From assembly GCF_900111835.1 (NCBI RefSeq), contig NZ_FOJP01000004.1, positions 166,668 to 230,667 of the forward strand: a DNA stretch of 64,000 nt, read 5' to 3'. Below are positions 20,794-29,808 of the stretch, piece after piece; the stretch's first letter is position 1, and every line of letters starts with the position of its first letter. The position numbers and the translations under genes are program-made. The notes under the pieces are model-generated. The model was not told where the DNA came from. It searched no databases and saw only the letters and a list, made by a program, of their open reading frames with translations. The DNA comes from Metapseudomonas otitidis (GTDB lineage: Bacteria; Pseudomonadota; Gammaproteobacteria; Pseudomonadales; Pseudomonadaceae).

Positions 20794-21882
20794 TCAGCTG
20801 CGCTTGCGCTTGGGCAGCACGTCCTTGAGCTTGGCGTGCATGGAGCGCAGGGTCTTCTCGGTGGTGTCCCAGTCGATGCAGGCATCGGTGATGGAGACGC
20901 CGTACTGCAGCTGGTTGAGGTCCTTGGGAATGGATTGGGCACCCCAGCCCAGGTGGCTTTCCACCATCAGGCCGACGATGGAGTTGTTGCCCTCGAGGAT
21001 CTGGTTGGCGACGTTGTCCATCACCAGCGGTTGCAGCGATGGGTCCTTGTTGGAGTTGGCATGGCTGCAGTCGACCATGATGTTCGGCTTGATGCTGGCC
21101 TTGGTCAGGGCTTGCTCGCAGACGGCGACGCTGACCGAGTCATAGTTCGGCTTGCCGTTGCCGCCACGCAGCACCACGTGGCCATAGGCGTTGCCTTTGG
21201 TGGTGACGATGGAGACGCCGCCTTCCTGGTTGATGCCAAGGAAGCGATGCGGGCTCGACACCGACTGCAGGGCGTTGATGGCTACGGTCAGGCTGCCGTC
21301 GGTGCCGTTCTTGAAGCCCACGGCCGAAGACAGGCCGGAAGCCATCTCGCGGTGGGTCTGGGATTCGGTGGTGCGGGCGCCGATGGCCGACCAGCTGATC
21401 AGGTCCTGCAGGTACTGCGGGGAGATCGGATCCAGGGCTTCGGTGGCAGTCGGCAGGCCTTTCTCGGCCAGGTCACGCAGGAGCTGGCGACCGATGTGCA
21501 GGCCGTCCTGGATCTTGAAGGAGTCATCCAAGTAAGGATCGTTGATCAGGCCTTTCCAGCCGACGGTGGTGCGGGGCTTCTCGAAGTACACGCGCATGAC
21601 CAGGAACAGCGTGTCGGAGACCTCGGCAGCCAGGCCCTTGAGGCGGTCGGCGTATTCGTGGGCAGCCTTGATGTCGTGGATGGAGCAGGGCCCCACGACC
21701 ACGAACAGGCGGTGGTCCTTGCCGTCGAGGATGTCACGGACCACCTGGCGGCCATGGGCGACGGTCTGCAGGGCGGCGTCCGTCAGGGGGATTTCGCGTT
21801 TCAGTTGCGCCGGGGTGATCAGGGTCTCGTTGGAGGCAACGTTCAGGTCGTCGAGCGGTAAATCAGCCATGGTGCTAGTCAT
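20794..21882 (-). CDS. aroG: 3-deoxy-7-phosphoheptulonate (DAHP) synthase, class I (AroFGH type)
   Basis: 362 residues from ATG 21882, or 358 from ATG 21870 (MADLPLDDLN, the form I remember from homologues); no ribosome site decides. The enzyme joins phosphoenolpyruvate and erythrose-4-phosphate in the first shikimate step. Conserved blocks: LFVVVGPCSIHD, MRVYFEKPRTTVGWKGLINDP, GLPTATEALDPISPQY, WSAIGARTTESQTHREMASG, GFKNGTDG, and MVDCSHANSNKD with the metal-binding residues. Which aromatic amino acid inhibits it cannot be read here. Confidence 0.95.
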   Translation of the reverse strand: MTSTMADLPLDDLNVASNETLITPAQLKREIPLTDAALQTVAHGRQVVRDILDGKDHRLFVVVGPCSIHDIKAAHEYADRLKGLAAEVSDTLFLVMRVYFEKPRTTVGWKGLINDPYLDDSFKIQDGLHIGRQLLRDLAEKGLPTATEALDPISPQYLQDLISWSAIGARTTESQTHREMASGLSSAVGFKNGTDGSLTVAINALQSVSSPHRFLGINQEGGVSIVTTKGNAYGHVVLRGGNGKPNYDSVSVAVCEQALTKASIKPNIMVDCSHANSNKDPSLQPLVMDNVANQILEGNNSIVGLMVESHLGWGAQSIPKDLNQLQYGVSITDACIDWDTTEKTLRSMHAKLKDVLPKRKRS

Positions 21883-22032
21883 TGGAATTCAGTCGTCGGG
21901 TCACGGGTGCTTGACCGCCACCATCCCCCGAGCGGCGGAGCACGGCATTGAAGGCGTGGCAGGGACGCGGAACCTTAACGCTTTAGGCAGTGGCTAGACA
22001 ATGGCGCCAAGGTCGCAATTGGACGGAAGCGG

Positions 22033-22452
22033 TCAGTTCAGGCTGGCGGCCGAGAACTCGGTGGCATGCTGGGCAATCCACTCCTCGGCGATCTGCTCGA
22101 TGGGCTGCGTTTCGCCCGACTCCGCCTCGCGCTGCTTGCGGTAGGCCTCGATCTGGCAGACCTGCTCCACCATGCGGGCGCGGAACAAGGACTCCTCGTC
22201 GGTGAAACAGATGCCGACGAGGTAGTCGTCCGGCTGCTTGCGGCACCAGGCCACGATCCCTGGGCAACTGGCTTGCTCACCCAGCAGGGGGATTCGCAGC
22301 TCGATTGCCGTGCCCTTGCGGAAGCCCCTCGTGGAGTTGCACGCCACCCCGCCGAGGCTGATATTGTGCAGCCGCTGTCGCGGCAGGAAGTTGTGCTTGC
22401 GCAGAACCAGTTCGACCGGCAGGTCGCTGGGGTGACGCAGGAATCGGCGCAT
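22033..22452 (-). CDS. PilZ domain protein
   Basis: 139-residue c-di-GMP receptor candidate. The start at 22452 has GGGAGT in front and gives MRRFLRHPSDLPVEL; the RxxxR motif (RRFLRHPSD) and the distal HNISLGGVACNS (D/NxSxxG) are both present, so ligand binding is likely. The C-terminal ~50 residues are helical (FRARMVEQVCQIEAYRKQR). It is divergent from the thioredoxin-like gene, 48 bp apart. Possible roles are in adhesion or motility control; no partner is visible nearby. Confidence 0.92.
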   Translation of the reverse strand: MRRFLRHPSDLPVELVLRKHNFLPRQRLHNISLGGVACNSTRGFRKGTAIELRIPLLGEQASCPGIVAWCRKQPDDYLVGICFTDEESLFRARMVEQVCQIEAYRKQREAESGETQPIEQIAEEWIAQHATEFSAASLN

Positions 22453-22500
22453 ATGAGTACTCCCTTGTGCCAGTAGTCTGGCCCGGTTGGAGGATGCGGC

Positions 22501-22836
22501 TTGCATGAAATCGAGTTGAGCGACTTCGACGCTGATCAGCGTCTGCTCAGTCTGCCCGGAACCTCCCTGCTGATATTCACCAGCATAGGCTGTGCCAGTT
22601 GTCGGTGGGCGCGCCGCCATTTGCCCAGCCTGGACCTGGCCGTCGACCGATTGTGCTGGATAGACGCAGCCGATAATGGTGGCCTGGTCCAGCGCTACGA
22701 GGTATTCCACCTTCCCGCCCTGTTCCTGGTGCGGGATGGCCAATTTCTTGGCGCCCTGCACAGTACGTTGCGGGACGCTGACCTGAACGAGAACCTGGCG
22801 GCTGCCCACCAGCGCCAGGCTGAGGAGCTGCCCTGA
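22501..22836 (+). CDS. Thioredoxin-like protein
   Basis: 111-residue thioredoxin-fold protein. The start is TTG 22501, supported by GGAGG at 22489-22493; the ATG at 22505 is out of frame. The core is TSIGCASCRWARRHLPSL, with a CASC active site instead of CGPC, then a cis-Pro segment (FHLPALFLVRDGQ). It lacks a signal peptide, so it is cytoplasmic. Its stop overlaps the next start (TGATG), which couples it to the ketopantoate-reductase-like gene. Confidence 0.9.
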   Translation: MHEIELSDFDADQRLLSLPGTSLLIFTSIGCASCRWARRHLPSLDLAVDRLCWIDAADNGGLVQRYEVFHLPALFLVRDGQFLGALHSTLRDADLNENLAAAHQRQAEELP

Positions 22837-23795
22837 TGAGTTCGACCCCATCCCCCCGCATCGGCATCATCGGCACCGGCGCCATTGGCGGTTTCTACGG
22901 GCTGCTGCTTGCCCGCGCCGGATTCGATGTGCATTTCCTCCTTCGCAGTGAATACGAGACCGTGAGCCGCCAGGGGCTGCGCCTGTCCAGTGCCGTTCAT
23001 GGCGAACTGGCGCTGCACCCGGTGAATGCCTACCGGGATGCGGCGGCGATGCCCCCGTGCGACTGGCTGCTGGTGGGGGCGAAGACCACCAGCAATGCCG
23101 AGCTGGCACCGTTGATCAGCCAGGTCGCTGCGCCGGGTGCCCGGGTGGTGCTGTTGCAGAACGGCCTTGGAGTGGAGGAGGCATTGCGCCCCCTGCTGCC
23201 CGCGCACCTCAACCTGTTGGGCGGGCTCTGTTACATCTGCGTCCACCGCGAGGCCCCGGGGCACGTGGTGCACCAGTCCTTGGGGGCCGTGAACCTTGGC
23301 TACCACAGCGGGCCCGCGACCGATGCCGCCGAGCGCATGGCTCTTCTCGAGGAGGGGGTGGCCTTCTTCAGGGCTGCCGGGCTGGACTCCACCGCCATGC
23401 CCAGCCTTGAACAGGCGCGCTGGCAGAAGTTGGTGTGGAACGTTCCCTATAACGGCCTTTCCGTTGTGCTCAATGCGGGCACTACCGCGTTGATGGGCAA
23501 CCCGGACAGCCGCGCGCTGATCCAGGCGTTGATGCAGGAAGTGGTGGAGGGCGCCTTGGCCTGCGGGCATACCCTGCCGGAGGGCTTTGCTGGCAAGTTG
23601 CTGGCCTCGACGGACCGCATGCCCGACTACCTGCCCAGCATGTACCACGACCACGTGCAGCGGCGGCCTCTTGAGCTCGAGGCCATCTATGCGGCCCCCC
23701 TGGCTGCTGCGGAGGCTGTAGGGTGTGACCTCCCGCGAATCCGGGCGCTCTACCAGGCGCTGCGTTTCATTGATGCCCGCAACCGCACCGAGTGA
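22836..23795 (+). CDS. 2-dehydropantoate 2-reductase family protein (PanE/ApbA-like)
   Basis: 319-residue NADP-dependent reductase. It has the Rossmann motif GIIGTGAIGGFYG (about 9-21), a VLLQNGLGVEE block and the catalytic-region QARWQKLVWNVPYNGLSVVL, with Lys and Asn as in ketopantoate reductase, plus a C-terminal DYLPSMYHDHVQRRPLELE. The family reduces ketopantoate in pantothenate synthesis, but several paralogues occur in Pseudomonas and the true PanE may lie elsewhere. Translation is coupled to the upstream thioredoxin-like gene. Confidence 0.9.
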   Translation: MSSTPSPRIGIIGTGAIGGFYGLLLARAGFDVHFLLRSEYETVSRQGLRLSSAVHGELALHPVNAYRDAAAMPPCDWLLVGAKTTSNAELAPLISQVAAPGARVVLLQNGLGVEEALRPLLPAHLNLLGGLCYICVHREAPGHVVHQSLGAVNLGYHSGPATDAAERMALLEEGVAFFRAAGLDSTAMPSLEQARWQKLVWNVPYNGLSVVLNAGTTALMGNPDSRALIQALMQEVVEGALACGHTLPEGFAGKLLASTDRMPDYLPSMYHDHVQRRPLELEAIYAAPLAAAEAVGCDLPRIRALYQALRFIDARNRTE

Positions 23796-23804
23796 GTCGC
23801 CAGG

Positions 23805-24707
23805 ATGAGCGCGCTGAACGACAAGCTGGTGCTGGCGATTTCCTCCCGGGCACTGTTCGACCTCGATGAGAGCCATCGCGTCTACGAGTCGGAAGGGATC
23901 GAAGCCTATCGCCAGTACCAGATCGAACATGAGGACGAACTGCTGGAGCCGGGTGATGCCTTTCCCCTGGTGCACAAGCTGCTGGCCCTCAATGAGCAGC
24001 TCGGCCAGGCGCGGGTAGAGGTGATCCTGGTCTCGCGCAATAGCGCCGACACCGGCCTGCGGGCGTTCAACTCGATCCAGAAGCACGGCCTGGCGATTTC
24101 CCGGGCAGCGTTCTCCGGTGGTCGCAGCCCCGGGCCTTACCTGAAGGCCTTTGGCTGCCACCTGTTCCTCTCCACCCACGTGGAGGACGTCCGGGTGGCG
24201 TTGCAGGCAGGTTTTGCCGCGGCGACCATTCTCCCCGGCGCGCCACGCAGGGCGTCCAGCAGCGAGTTGCGCATTGCCTTCGATGGCGACGCCGTGCTGT
24301 TTGCCGATGACGCTGAGCGCGTCTACCAGTCCGGCGGGCTGGCTGCATTCCAGGCTCATGAGCGTGAGGCAGCGTTGAGGCCGCTGGACGGTGGGCCGTT
24401 CAAACCCTTCCTCTCGGCGCTCAACCAGTTGCAGCGCGAATTGCCCGTGGATGGCTGCCCGATTCGTACCGCGCTGGTCACCGCGCGCTCCGCTCCGGCC
24501 CATGAGCGGGTGATCCGTACCCTGCGCGACTGGGACATCCGCCTGGACGAGTCGTTCTTCCTGGGCGGGCTCGAGAAGTCCGCTATTCTCGACGCCTTTG
24601 GCGCCGATGTATTCTTCGACGACCAGGCCGGCCATTGCGAGAAAGCCCGCGAAGTGGTCGCCACCGGGCATGTACCGCATGGCGTGAGCAACGAGCCGAA
24701 GATCTGA
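23805..24707 (+). CDS. Cytosolic 5'-nucleotidase (NT5C1-like)
   Basis: 300-residue protein of the 5'-nucleotidase family related to eukaryotic NT5C1. Seen blocks: LVLAISSRALFDLDESHRVYE near the N terminus, VILVSRNSADTGLR, the central RIAFDGDAVLFADDAERVY carrying the DxD pair of the HAD catalytic loop, LVTARSAPAHERV, and DVFFDDQAGHCEKA at the C terminus. It should dephosphorylate nucleoside monophosphates. It starts 9 bp after the PanE-like stop with CAGGATG, so it is in the same operon. Confidence 0.88.
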   Translation: MSALNDKLVLAISSRALFDLDESHRVYESEGIEAYRQYQIEHEDELLEPGDAFPLVHKLLALNEQLGQARVEVILVSRNSADTGLRAFNSIQKHGLAISRAAFSGGRSPGPYLKAFGCHLFLSTHVEDVRVALQAGFAAATILPGAPRRASSSELRIAFDGDAVLFADDAERVYQSGGLAAFQAHEREAALRPLDGGPFKPFLSALNQLQRELPVDGCPIRTALVTARSAPAHERVIRTLRDWDIRLDESFFLGGLEKSAILDAFGADVFFDDQAGHCEKAREVVATGHVPHGVSNEPKI

Positions 24708-24750
24708 CTAAGCTGATGCGAGGCCCGCCAAGCAGGCAGTAGGAGGCCTC

Positions 24751-25251
24751 ATGATTCGCTCGATTCTCTATGCGACCGACCTCGGGTTGTACTCGCCCTA
24801 TGTCCTTCAACATGCCCTTTCCCTCGCCAAGGCCCACAGGGCCGAACTCTACGTGGTGCACGCGGTGGAGCCCCTCGGGCTGTTCGCCGAATCCGTCCTG
24901 CAGACATACCTGGACGAGACCTTGCTAAAGGAGTTGCGTGCCCAGGGCCTGGGCACGGTGATGGCCAGCATCGAGCAGCGGGTTCTCGAGGGTTTTCGTG
25001 ACGAGATCGGCGATGCGGAGAATGAGCTGAGCCTGATCAAGGCCGTCCGGGTGGTGCAGGGGGACCCGCCGCAGATGATTCTCGAGGAGGCCCAGAAACT
25101 TGGCGTCGATCTGCTGGTCGTAGGCAGTCACAGTCACGGCGCTGCGCTCGAGACGCCCCTCGGTCGTACCGCCTCCCGTCTGGTGCAGCTCTCCGAGGTG
25201 CCGGTCTACCTGGTTCCGATGCTCCAGCACCGCGGGCGCGGCGAGTTCTGA
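24751..25251 (+). CDS. Universal stress protein (UspA family)
   Basis: 166-residue single-domain UspA protein. It starts MIRSILYATDLG (the Asp that faces nucleotide), and ends with the ATP-loop region LLVVGSHSHGAALETPLGRTASRLV and VPVYLVPM. GTAGGAGG lies ahead of the ATG. The 43-bp gap from the nucleotidase gene has no terminator, so the transcript may run through. The role in stress is inferred from family. Confidence 0.93.
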   Translation: MIRSILYATDLGLYSPYVLQHALSLAKAHRAELYVVHAVEPLGLFAESVLQTYLDETLLKELRAQGLGTVMASIEQRVLEGFRDEIGDAENELSLIKAVRVVQGDPPQMILEEAQKLGVDLLVVGSHSHGAALETPLGRTASRLVQLSEVPVYLVPMLQHRGRGEF

Positions 25252-25302
25252 TACGCCGACGAAAGAGCGTGCAGGAAATAAAAAAACGTCTAGTTTTAAC
25301 CC

Positions 25303-25335
25303 TCAAACCATTAATATGGTTATAAAAGGTCACCG
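25303..25335 (+). promoter_or_regulatory. Inverted repeat and -10 region upstream of cysB
   Basis: AACCAT and ATGGTT form a dyad around TAAT, directly joined to TATAAAAGG, which can serve as a -10. The segment is AT-rich. CysB homologues repress their own gene, so an autoregulatory site is plausible but not shown. Confidence 0.45.
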
Positions 25336-25363
25336 ACCACCTACGCGTCGCCATCTGCTCTGA

Positions 25364-26347
<984 letters not shown>

Positions 26348-26360
26348 TTTGCACCCATCA

Positions 26361-26394
26361 ACGAACAAGCCCGGCAATCGCCGGGCTTGTTCGT
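26361..26394. terminator. Bidirectional terminator between cysB and the cysH operon
   Basis: ACGAACAAGCCCGGC and GCCGGGCTTGTTCGT are perfect 15-base arms around AATC. It lies between the cysB stop and the stop of the convergent thiol-protein gene. U-content after the stem is modest. Confidence 0.85.
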
Positions 26395-26395
26395 T

Positions 26396-26671
26396 TCAGC
26401 CTGCCTCCAGGACCTCGTGGAGGAATTCGTGGAAGACAGTGTAGACCCGCTCGCGGCCGTCGTCCGTTCGCACCACGAAGAAGGGGGCGCTGTCCACGCC
26501 GTAGAGCTGTGCCGCGATCCAGCCCGGGCCGGCAGGGTCGCGCTCGTCTGCCACCAGGGTGCGGTCGATGCGCGACAGGTGGTTGCCCCGTTCCAGCAAC
26601 CGCATCACATCCTTGCACTTGGCACAGGCCGTTCCATCGGCCAGGACCTTGGTCACCAGGGTGATGCGCAT
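26396..26671 (-). CDS. Glutaredoxin/thioredoxin-like small protein (CAKC)
   Basis: 91-residue protein with a thioredoxin-like pattern: beta strand MRITLVTKVLADG, then TACAKCKDVMRLLE with a CxxC motif at the helix start, an alpha-beta middle, and a SAPFFVVRTDDG strand with the Pro expected at the cis-Pro site. It starts 4 bp after cysH, so it is in the same operon. APS reductases need a thiol donor, so a role as dedicated reductant of CysH is an attractive inference, not shown by sequence. Confidence 0.85.
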   Translation of the reverse strand: MRITLVTKVLADGTACAKCKDVMRLLERGNHLSRIDRTLVADERDPAGPGWIAAQLYGVDSAPFFVVRTDDGRERVYTVFHEFLHEVLEAG

Positions 26672-26675
26672 CCTG

Positions 26676-27410
26676 TCACTCCCGGGCGATCAGATTGCCG
26701 GCGTGCAGCCCGCATTCCTTCTGGGTGGCTTCCTCCCACCACCAGCGGCCTTCGCGCTCATGTTGGTTGGGCAGCACCGGGCGGGTGCAGGGCTCGCAGC
26801 CGATGCTGATGAAGCCGCGCTCGTGCAGCGGATTGTAGGGGATCTCCAGCATGCGGATGTACGCCCAGACCTCTTCGCTGCTCATCTGCGCCAAGGGGTT
26901 GAACTTGTAGAGAGGCTTCTCCGGCGTGGAGAAGGCGCCGTCCACTTCCACGGCAGCCACCTTGCTGCGGGTGCCGGGGCTCTGGTCGCGGCGCTGGCCG
27001 GTGGCCCAGGCGCTGACGCCCGAGAGCTTGCGCCGCAGCGGCGCGATCTTGCGGATGCCGCAGCATTCCTCGTGGCCGTCCTTGTAGAAGCTGAACAGAC
27101 CCTTCTCACGGACGAAGGGCTCCAGCTTGGCGGCGTCGGGGGAGAGCACCTCGATGGCGATGCCGTAGTGTTCGCGGACCTTGTCGATGAAACGGTAGGT
27201 CTCCGGGTGCAGGCGGCCGGTATCCAGGCTGAACACCTTCACGTTCTTGTTCAGCTTCCAGGCCATGTCCACCAGGACCACGTCCTCGGCGCCGCTGAAC
27301 GAGATCCACAGGTCGTCGCCGAACTGCTCGAAGGCGAACTTGAGGATCTCCTGGGGGGATTTGCTGGCGTAGGACGCAGCAATATCGGTGACGTCGAAGG
27401 GATGGCTCAT
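26676..27410 (-). CDS. cysH: Adenylyl-sulfate (APS) reductase CysH
   Basis: 244-residue assimilatory reductase making sulfite. The presence of CC in EECCGIRK and CxxC in [10 protein letters not shown] shows the [4Fe-4S] ligand set of bacterial APS reductases, absent from the E. coli PAPS reductase. Other blocks: [14 protein letters not shown] (P-loop), [29 protein letters not shown] and the catalytic ECGLHAG at the C terminus. Substrate APS is therefore predicted. The protein is about 20 residues shorter at the N terminus than the PAO1 form I remember; no earlier start is evident. Confidence 0.96.
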   Translation of the reverse strand: MSHPFDVTDIAASYASKSPQEILKFAFEQFGDDLWISFSGAEDVVLVDMAWKLNKNVKVFSLDTGRLHPETYRFIDKVREHYGIAIEVLSPDAAKLEPFVREKGLFSFYKDGHEECCGIRKIAPLRRKLSGVSAWATGQRRDQSPGTRSKVAAVEVDGAFSTPEKPLYKFNPLAQMSSEEVWAYIRMLEIPYNPLHERGFISIGCEPCTRPVLPNQHEREGRWWWEEATQKECGLHAGNLIARE

Positions 27411-27602
27411 CAGGCGGACTTCCTACTGGCTACGGCGCTACGCGCTCTGTGGCGGCGGATGGTAGCAAAAGCCATTTATGCGCCTAAATAACCATACGGA
27501 AGGTGGACTGCCTGTTTCGGGTATAAAGCCCCGCGTTGCGTGCCCGACGAGGGAAAGGCTAGAGTGCCGCCTCCTTTACAAGCCAATAACGGGGAAATGC
27601 TC

Positions 27603-28220
27603 GTGGAAATCGCCTGTCTCGACCTTGAAGGTGTGCTGGTTCCTGAAATCTGGATCGCCTTCGCCGAAAAAACTGGAATCGAAGCGCTCAAGGCCACCAC
27701 CCGCGACATCCCCGACTACGACGTGCTGATGAAGCAGCGCCTGCGCATCCTCGACGAGCACGGCCTGAAGCTGTCCGATATCCAGGAAGTGATCGCCACC
27801 CTCAAGCCGCTGGACGGCGCGGTGGAGTTCGTCGACTGGCTGCGTGAGCGCTTCCAGGTGGTCATCCTTTCCGACACCTTCTACGAGTTCTCCCAGCCGC
27901 TGATGCGCCAGCTGGGCTTCCCAACCCTGCTGTGCCACCGCCTGATCACCGACGAGACCGACCGCGTCGTCGGTTACCAGCTGCGCCAGAAGGACCCGAA
28001 GCGCCAGTCCGTGATCGCCTTCAAGAGCCTCTACTACCGCGTGATCGCCGCCGGCGACTCGTACAACGACACCACCATGCTCTCAGAGGCCCATGCCGGC
28101 ATCCTCTTCCATGCCCCGGAGAACGTCATCCGCGAGTTCCCGCAGTTCCCGGCGGTGCACACCTACGAGGACCTCAAGCGCGAGTTCCTCAAGGCGTCCA
28201 ACCGCCCGCTGAGCCTCTGA
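27603..28220 (+). CDS. thrH: Phosphoserine phosphatase / homoserine kinase ThrH
   Basis: 205-residue HAD enzyme. The start is GTG 27603 (MEIACLDLEGVLVPE, matching P. aeruginosa ThrH), with GGGGAAAT upstream. Motif I is DLEGVLV (Asp nucleophile), motif II VILSDTFYEF and motif III/IV KRQSVIAF then AAGDSYNDTTML. In P. aeruginosa ThrH has phosphoserine phosphatase activity and can pass the phosphate to homoserine. It lies between cysH and pabB and is transcribed alone, ended by a hairpin. Confidence 0.96.
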   Translation: MEIACLDLEGVLVPEIWIAFAEKTGIEALKATTRDIPDYDVLMKQRLRILDEHGLKLSDIQEVIATLKPLDGAVEFVDWLRERFQVVILSDTFYEFSQPLMRQLGFPTLLCHRLITDETDRVVGYQLRQKDPKRQSVIAFKSLYYRVIAAGDSYNDTTMLSEAHAGILFHAPENVIREFPQFPAVHTYEDLKREFLKASNRPLSL

Positions 28221-28230
28221 GCCCAGCCAT

Positions 28231-28259
28231 GAAAAAGCCCGCGCAAGCGGGCTTTTCTG
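28231..28259. terminator. Terminator between thrH and pabB
   Basis: AAAAGCCCGC and GCGGGCTTTT arms around GCAA, with A and T tracts on both sides, 12 bp after the thrH stop. It can serve both convergent genes. Confidence 0.9.
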
Positions 28260-28274
28260 TCTCTGGCCCCTGGC

Positions 28275-29615
28275 CTACAGCGCTTCCAGGGTACGCAGCA
28301 GGACCTGGACCTTGGTGATCGACTCGCGGTATTCCGCCTGCCAGTCCGAGTCGGCCACGATGCCGCCGCCGCCCCAGCAGCTCGCCTGGCCGTCCTTCAT
28401 CAGCAGGGTGCGGATGGCGATGGAGCTGTCCATCTCCCCCCGTACGTCCAGGTACAGCAGCGAGCCGCAGTAGATCGAGCGGCGCGTCGGCTCCAGCTCG
28501 TCGATGATCTCCATCGCGCGGATCTTCGGCGCCCCGGTGATGGAGCCGCCGGGGAAGCTGCCCGCCAGCAGGTCCAGCGCGTCCTTGCCCTCGGCCAGCT
28601 CGCCGCGAACGGCGCTGACCAGGTGATGGACGTTGGGGTAGCTCTCCAGCGCGAACAGCTCCGGCACCCTCACGCTGCCGATGCGGCAGCTGCGCCCGAG
28701 GTCGTTGCGCAGGAGGTCTACGATCATCAGGTTCTCCGCGCGGTCCTTCGGGCTGCCAAGCAGGTCCTCGGCCTGTGCCAGGTCCTCGTCCGGGGTCAGG
28801 CCGCGCGGGCGCGTGCCCTTGATCGGGCGGGTCTCCACCTGGCCCTGGCTCAAGCGGATGAAGCGCTCGGGGGACAGGCTGACGATTGCACCGGCTTCCA
28901 GCGCCAGGTAGCCCGAGAAGGGCGTCGGACAGGCGCCGCGCAGCGCCAGGTAGGCGCCCCAGGGGTCGCCGTCACAGGGAGCCTGGAAGCGTTGGGTGAA
29001 GTTCACCTGGTAGCAGTCCCCGGCACGGATGTAGGCCAGGATGCGTTCGATGCCCCGACGGTAATCCGCCTCGCTGATGCTGGCCGCGAAGGGTGCCTTG
29101 AGGCGGAAGGCGCCTGCTGGCTGCGCTGTCGGCTCGCTCAGCAATTGGATAAGCCGAGTGCGTTCGTCATCGGCGAGTGCAGGGTGGAAGACCAGTTGGC
29201 TGGTGCGCCGCTCATGGTCGCTCACCAGTGCCCAGGCATACAGGCCCAGTCGGGCGTCGGGCAGCGCTAGGTCGTCTTGGGCCTGTGCAGGCAGGCACTC
29301 CAGGCGGCGGCCGAAGTCATAGGCGAAATAGCCGATCAATCCGCCCGTGAATGGCAGCTCCACGCCGTCCGGCGCTTCGCAGCGCCCCAACTGGCGCAGC
29401 GCCGTGCGGAGGCGATCAGCGAAGTCGTTGGCCGATTCGTCGTCGCCCGGCGCAAGTTCTGCCAATGGCCAGGCGCTGAATAGGTCATAGCGTCCACGGC
29501 TGGCGCCGGGTCGCCCCGCGTCCAGCAGCACCGCCCCGGGTGCATGGCGGATGCGTGAGAAGCGCATTCCCGGGTCTTCGTGATAGGGCAGGGGGTGTAC
29601 GAGGCAGTTGGGCAT
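28275..29615 (-). CDS. pabB: Aminodeoxychorismate synthase component I (PabB)
   Basis: 446-residue enzyme of folate synthesis that turns chorismate into 4-amino-4-deoxychorismate with the PabA amidotransferase. Conserved chorismate-binding blocks: RAGDCYQVNFTQRF, SLSPERFIRL, RPIKGTRPRG, LMIVDLLRNDLGR, SYPNVHHLVS, FPGGSITGAPKIRAMEII and GEMDSSIAIRTL. PIKGT, with Lys, is the PabB signature (TrpE has PIAGT). I prefer ATG 29615 (MPNCLVHPLPY) over the in-frame TTG at 29627. It is divergent from the LuxR-type regulator gene. Confidence 0.95.
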   Translation of the reverse strand: MPNCLVHPLPYHEDPGMRFSRIRHAPGAVLLDAGRPGASRGRYDLFSAWPLAELAPGDDESANDFADRLRTALRQLGRCEAPDGVELPFTGGLIGYFAYDFGRRLECLPAQAQDDLALPDARLGLYAWALVSDHERRTSQLVFHPALADDERTRLIQLLSEPTAQPAGAFRLKAPFAASISEADYRRGIERILAYIRAGDCYQVNFTQRFQAPCDGDPWGAYLALRGACPTPFSGYLALEAGAIVSLSPERFIRLSQGQVETRPIKGTRPRGLTPDEDLAQAEDLLGSPKDRAENLMIVDLLRNDLGRSCRIGSVRVPELFALESYPNVHHLVSAVRGELAEGKDALDLLAGSFPGGSITGAPKIRAMEIIDELEPTRRSIYCGSLLYLDVRGEMDSSIAIRTLLMKDGQASCWGGGGIVADSDWQAEYRESITKVQVLLRTLEAL

Positions 29616-29808
29616 AGGGCAAGGCAAGCAGGGCGACAGCGGATTCTAGGGAAACTCTGAAAAAGTTCCAATTTTGCCTTGTAGCCGTCCCGGACGCGGC
29701 ATGCTTGCCAGGGTGAAACGGACATTTTCAAGACCGCCCCAGGTACGGCTGTAGAGTCGATGCTAGAGCGATTTCCCAAGTTTACGCAGGAATTGCATTC
29801 TGATAATT

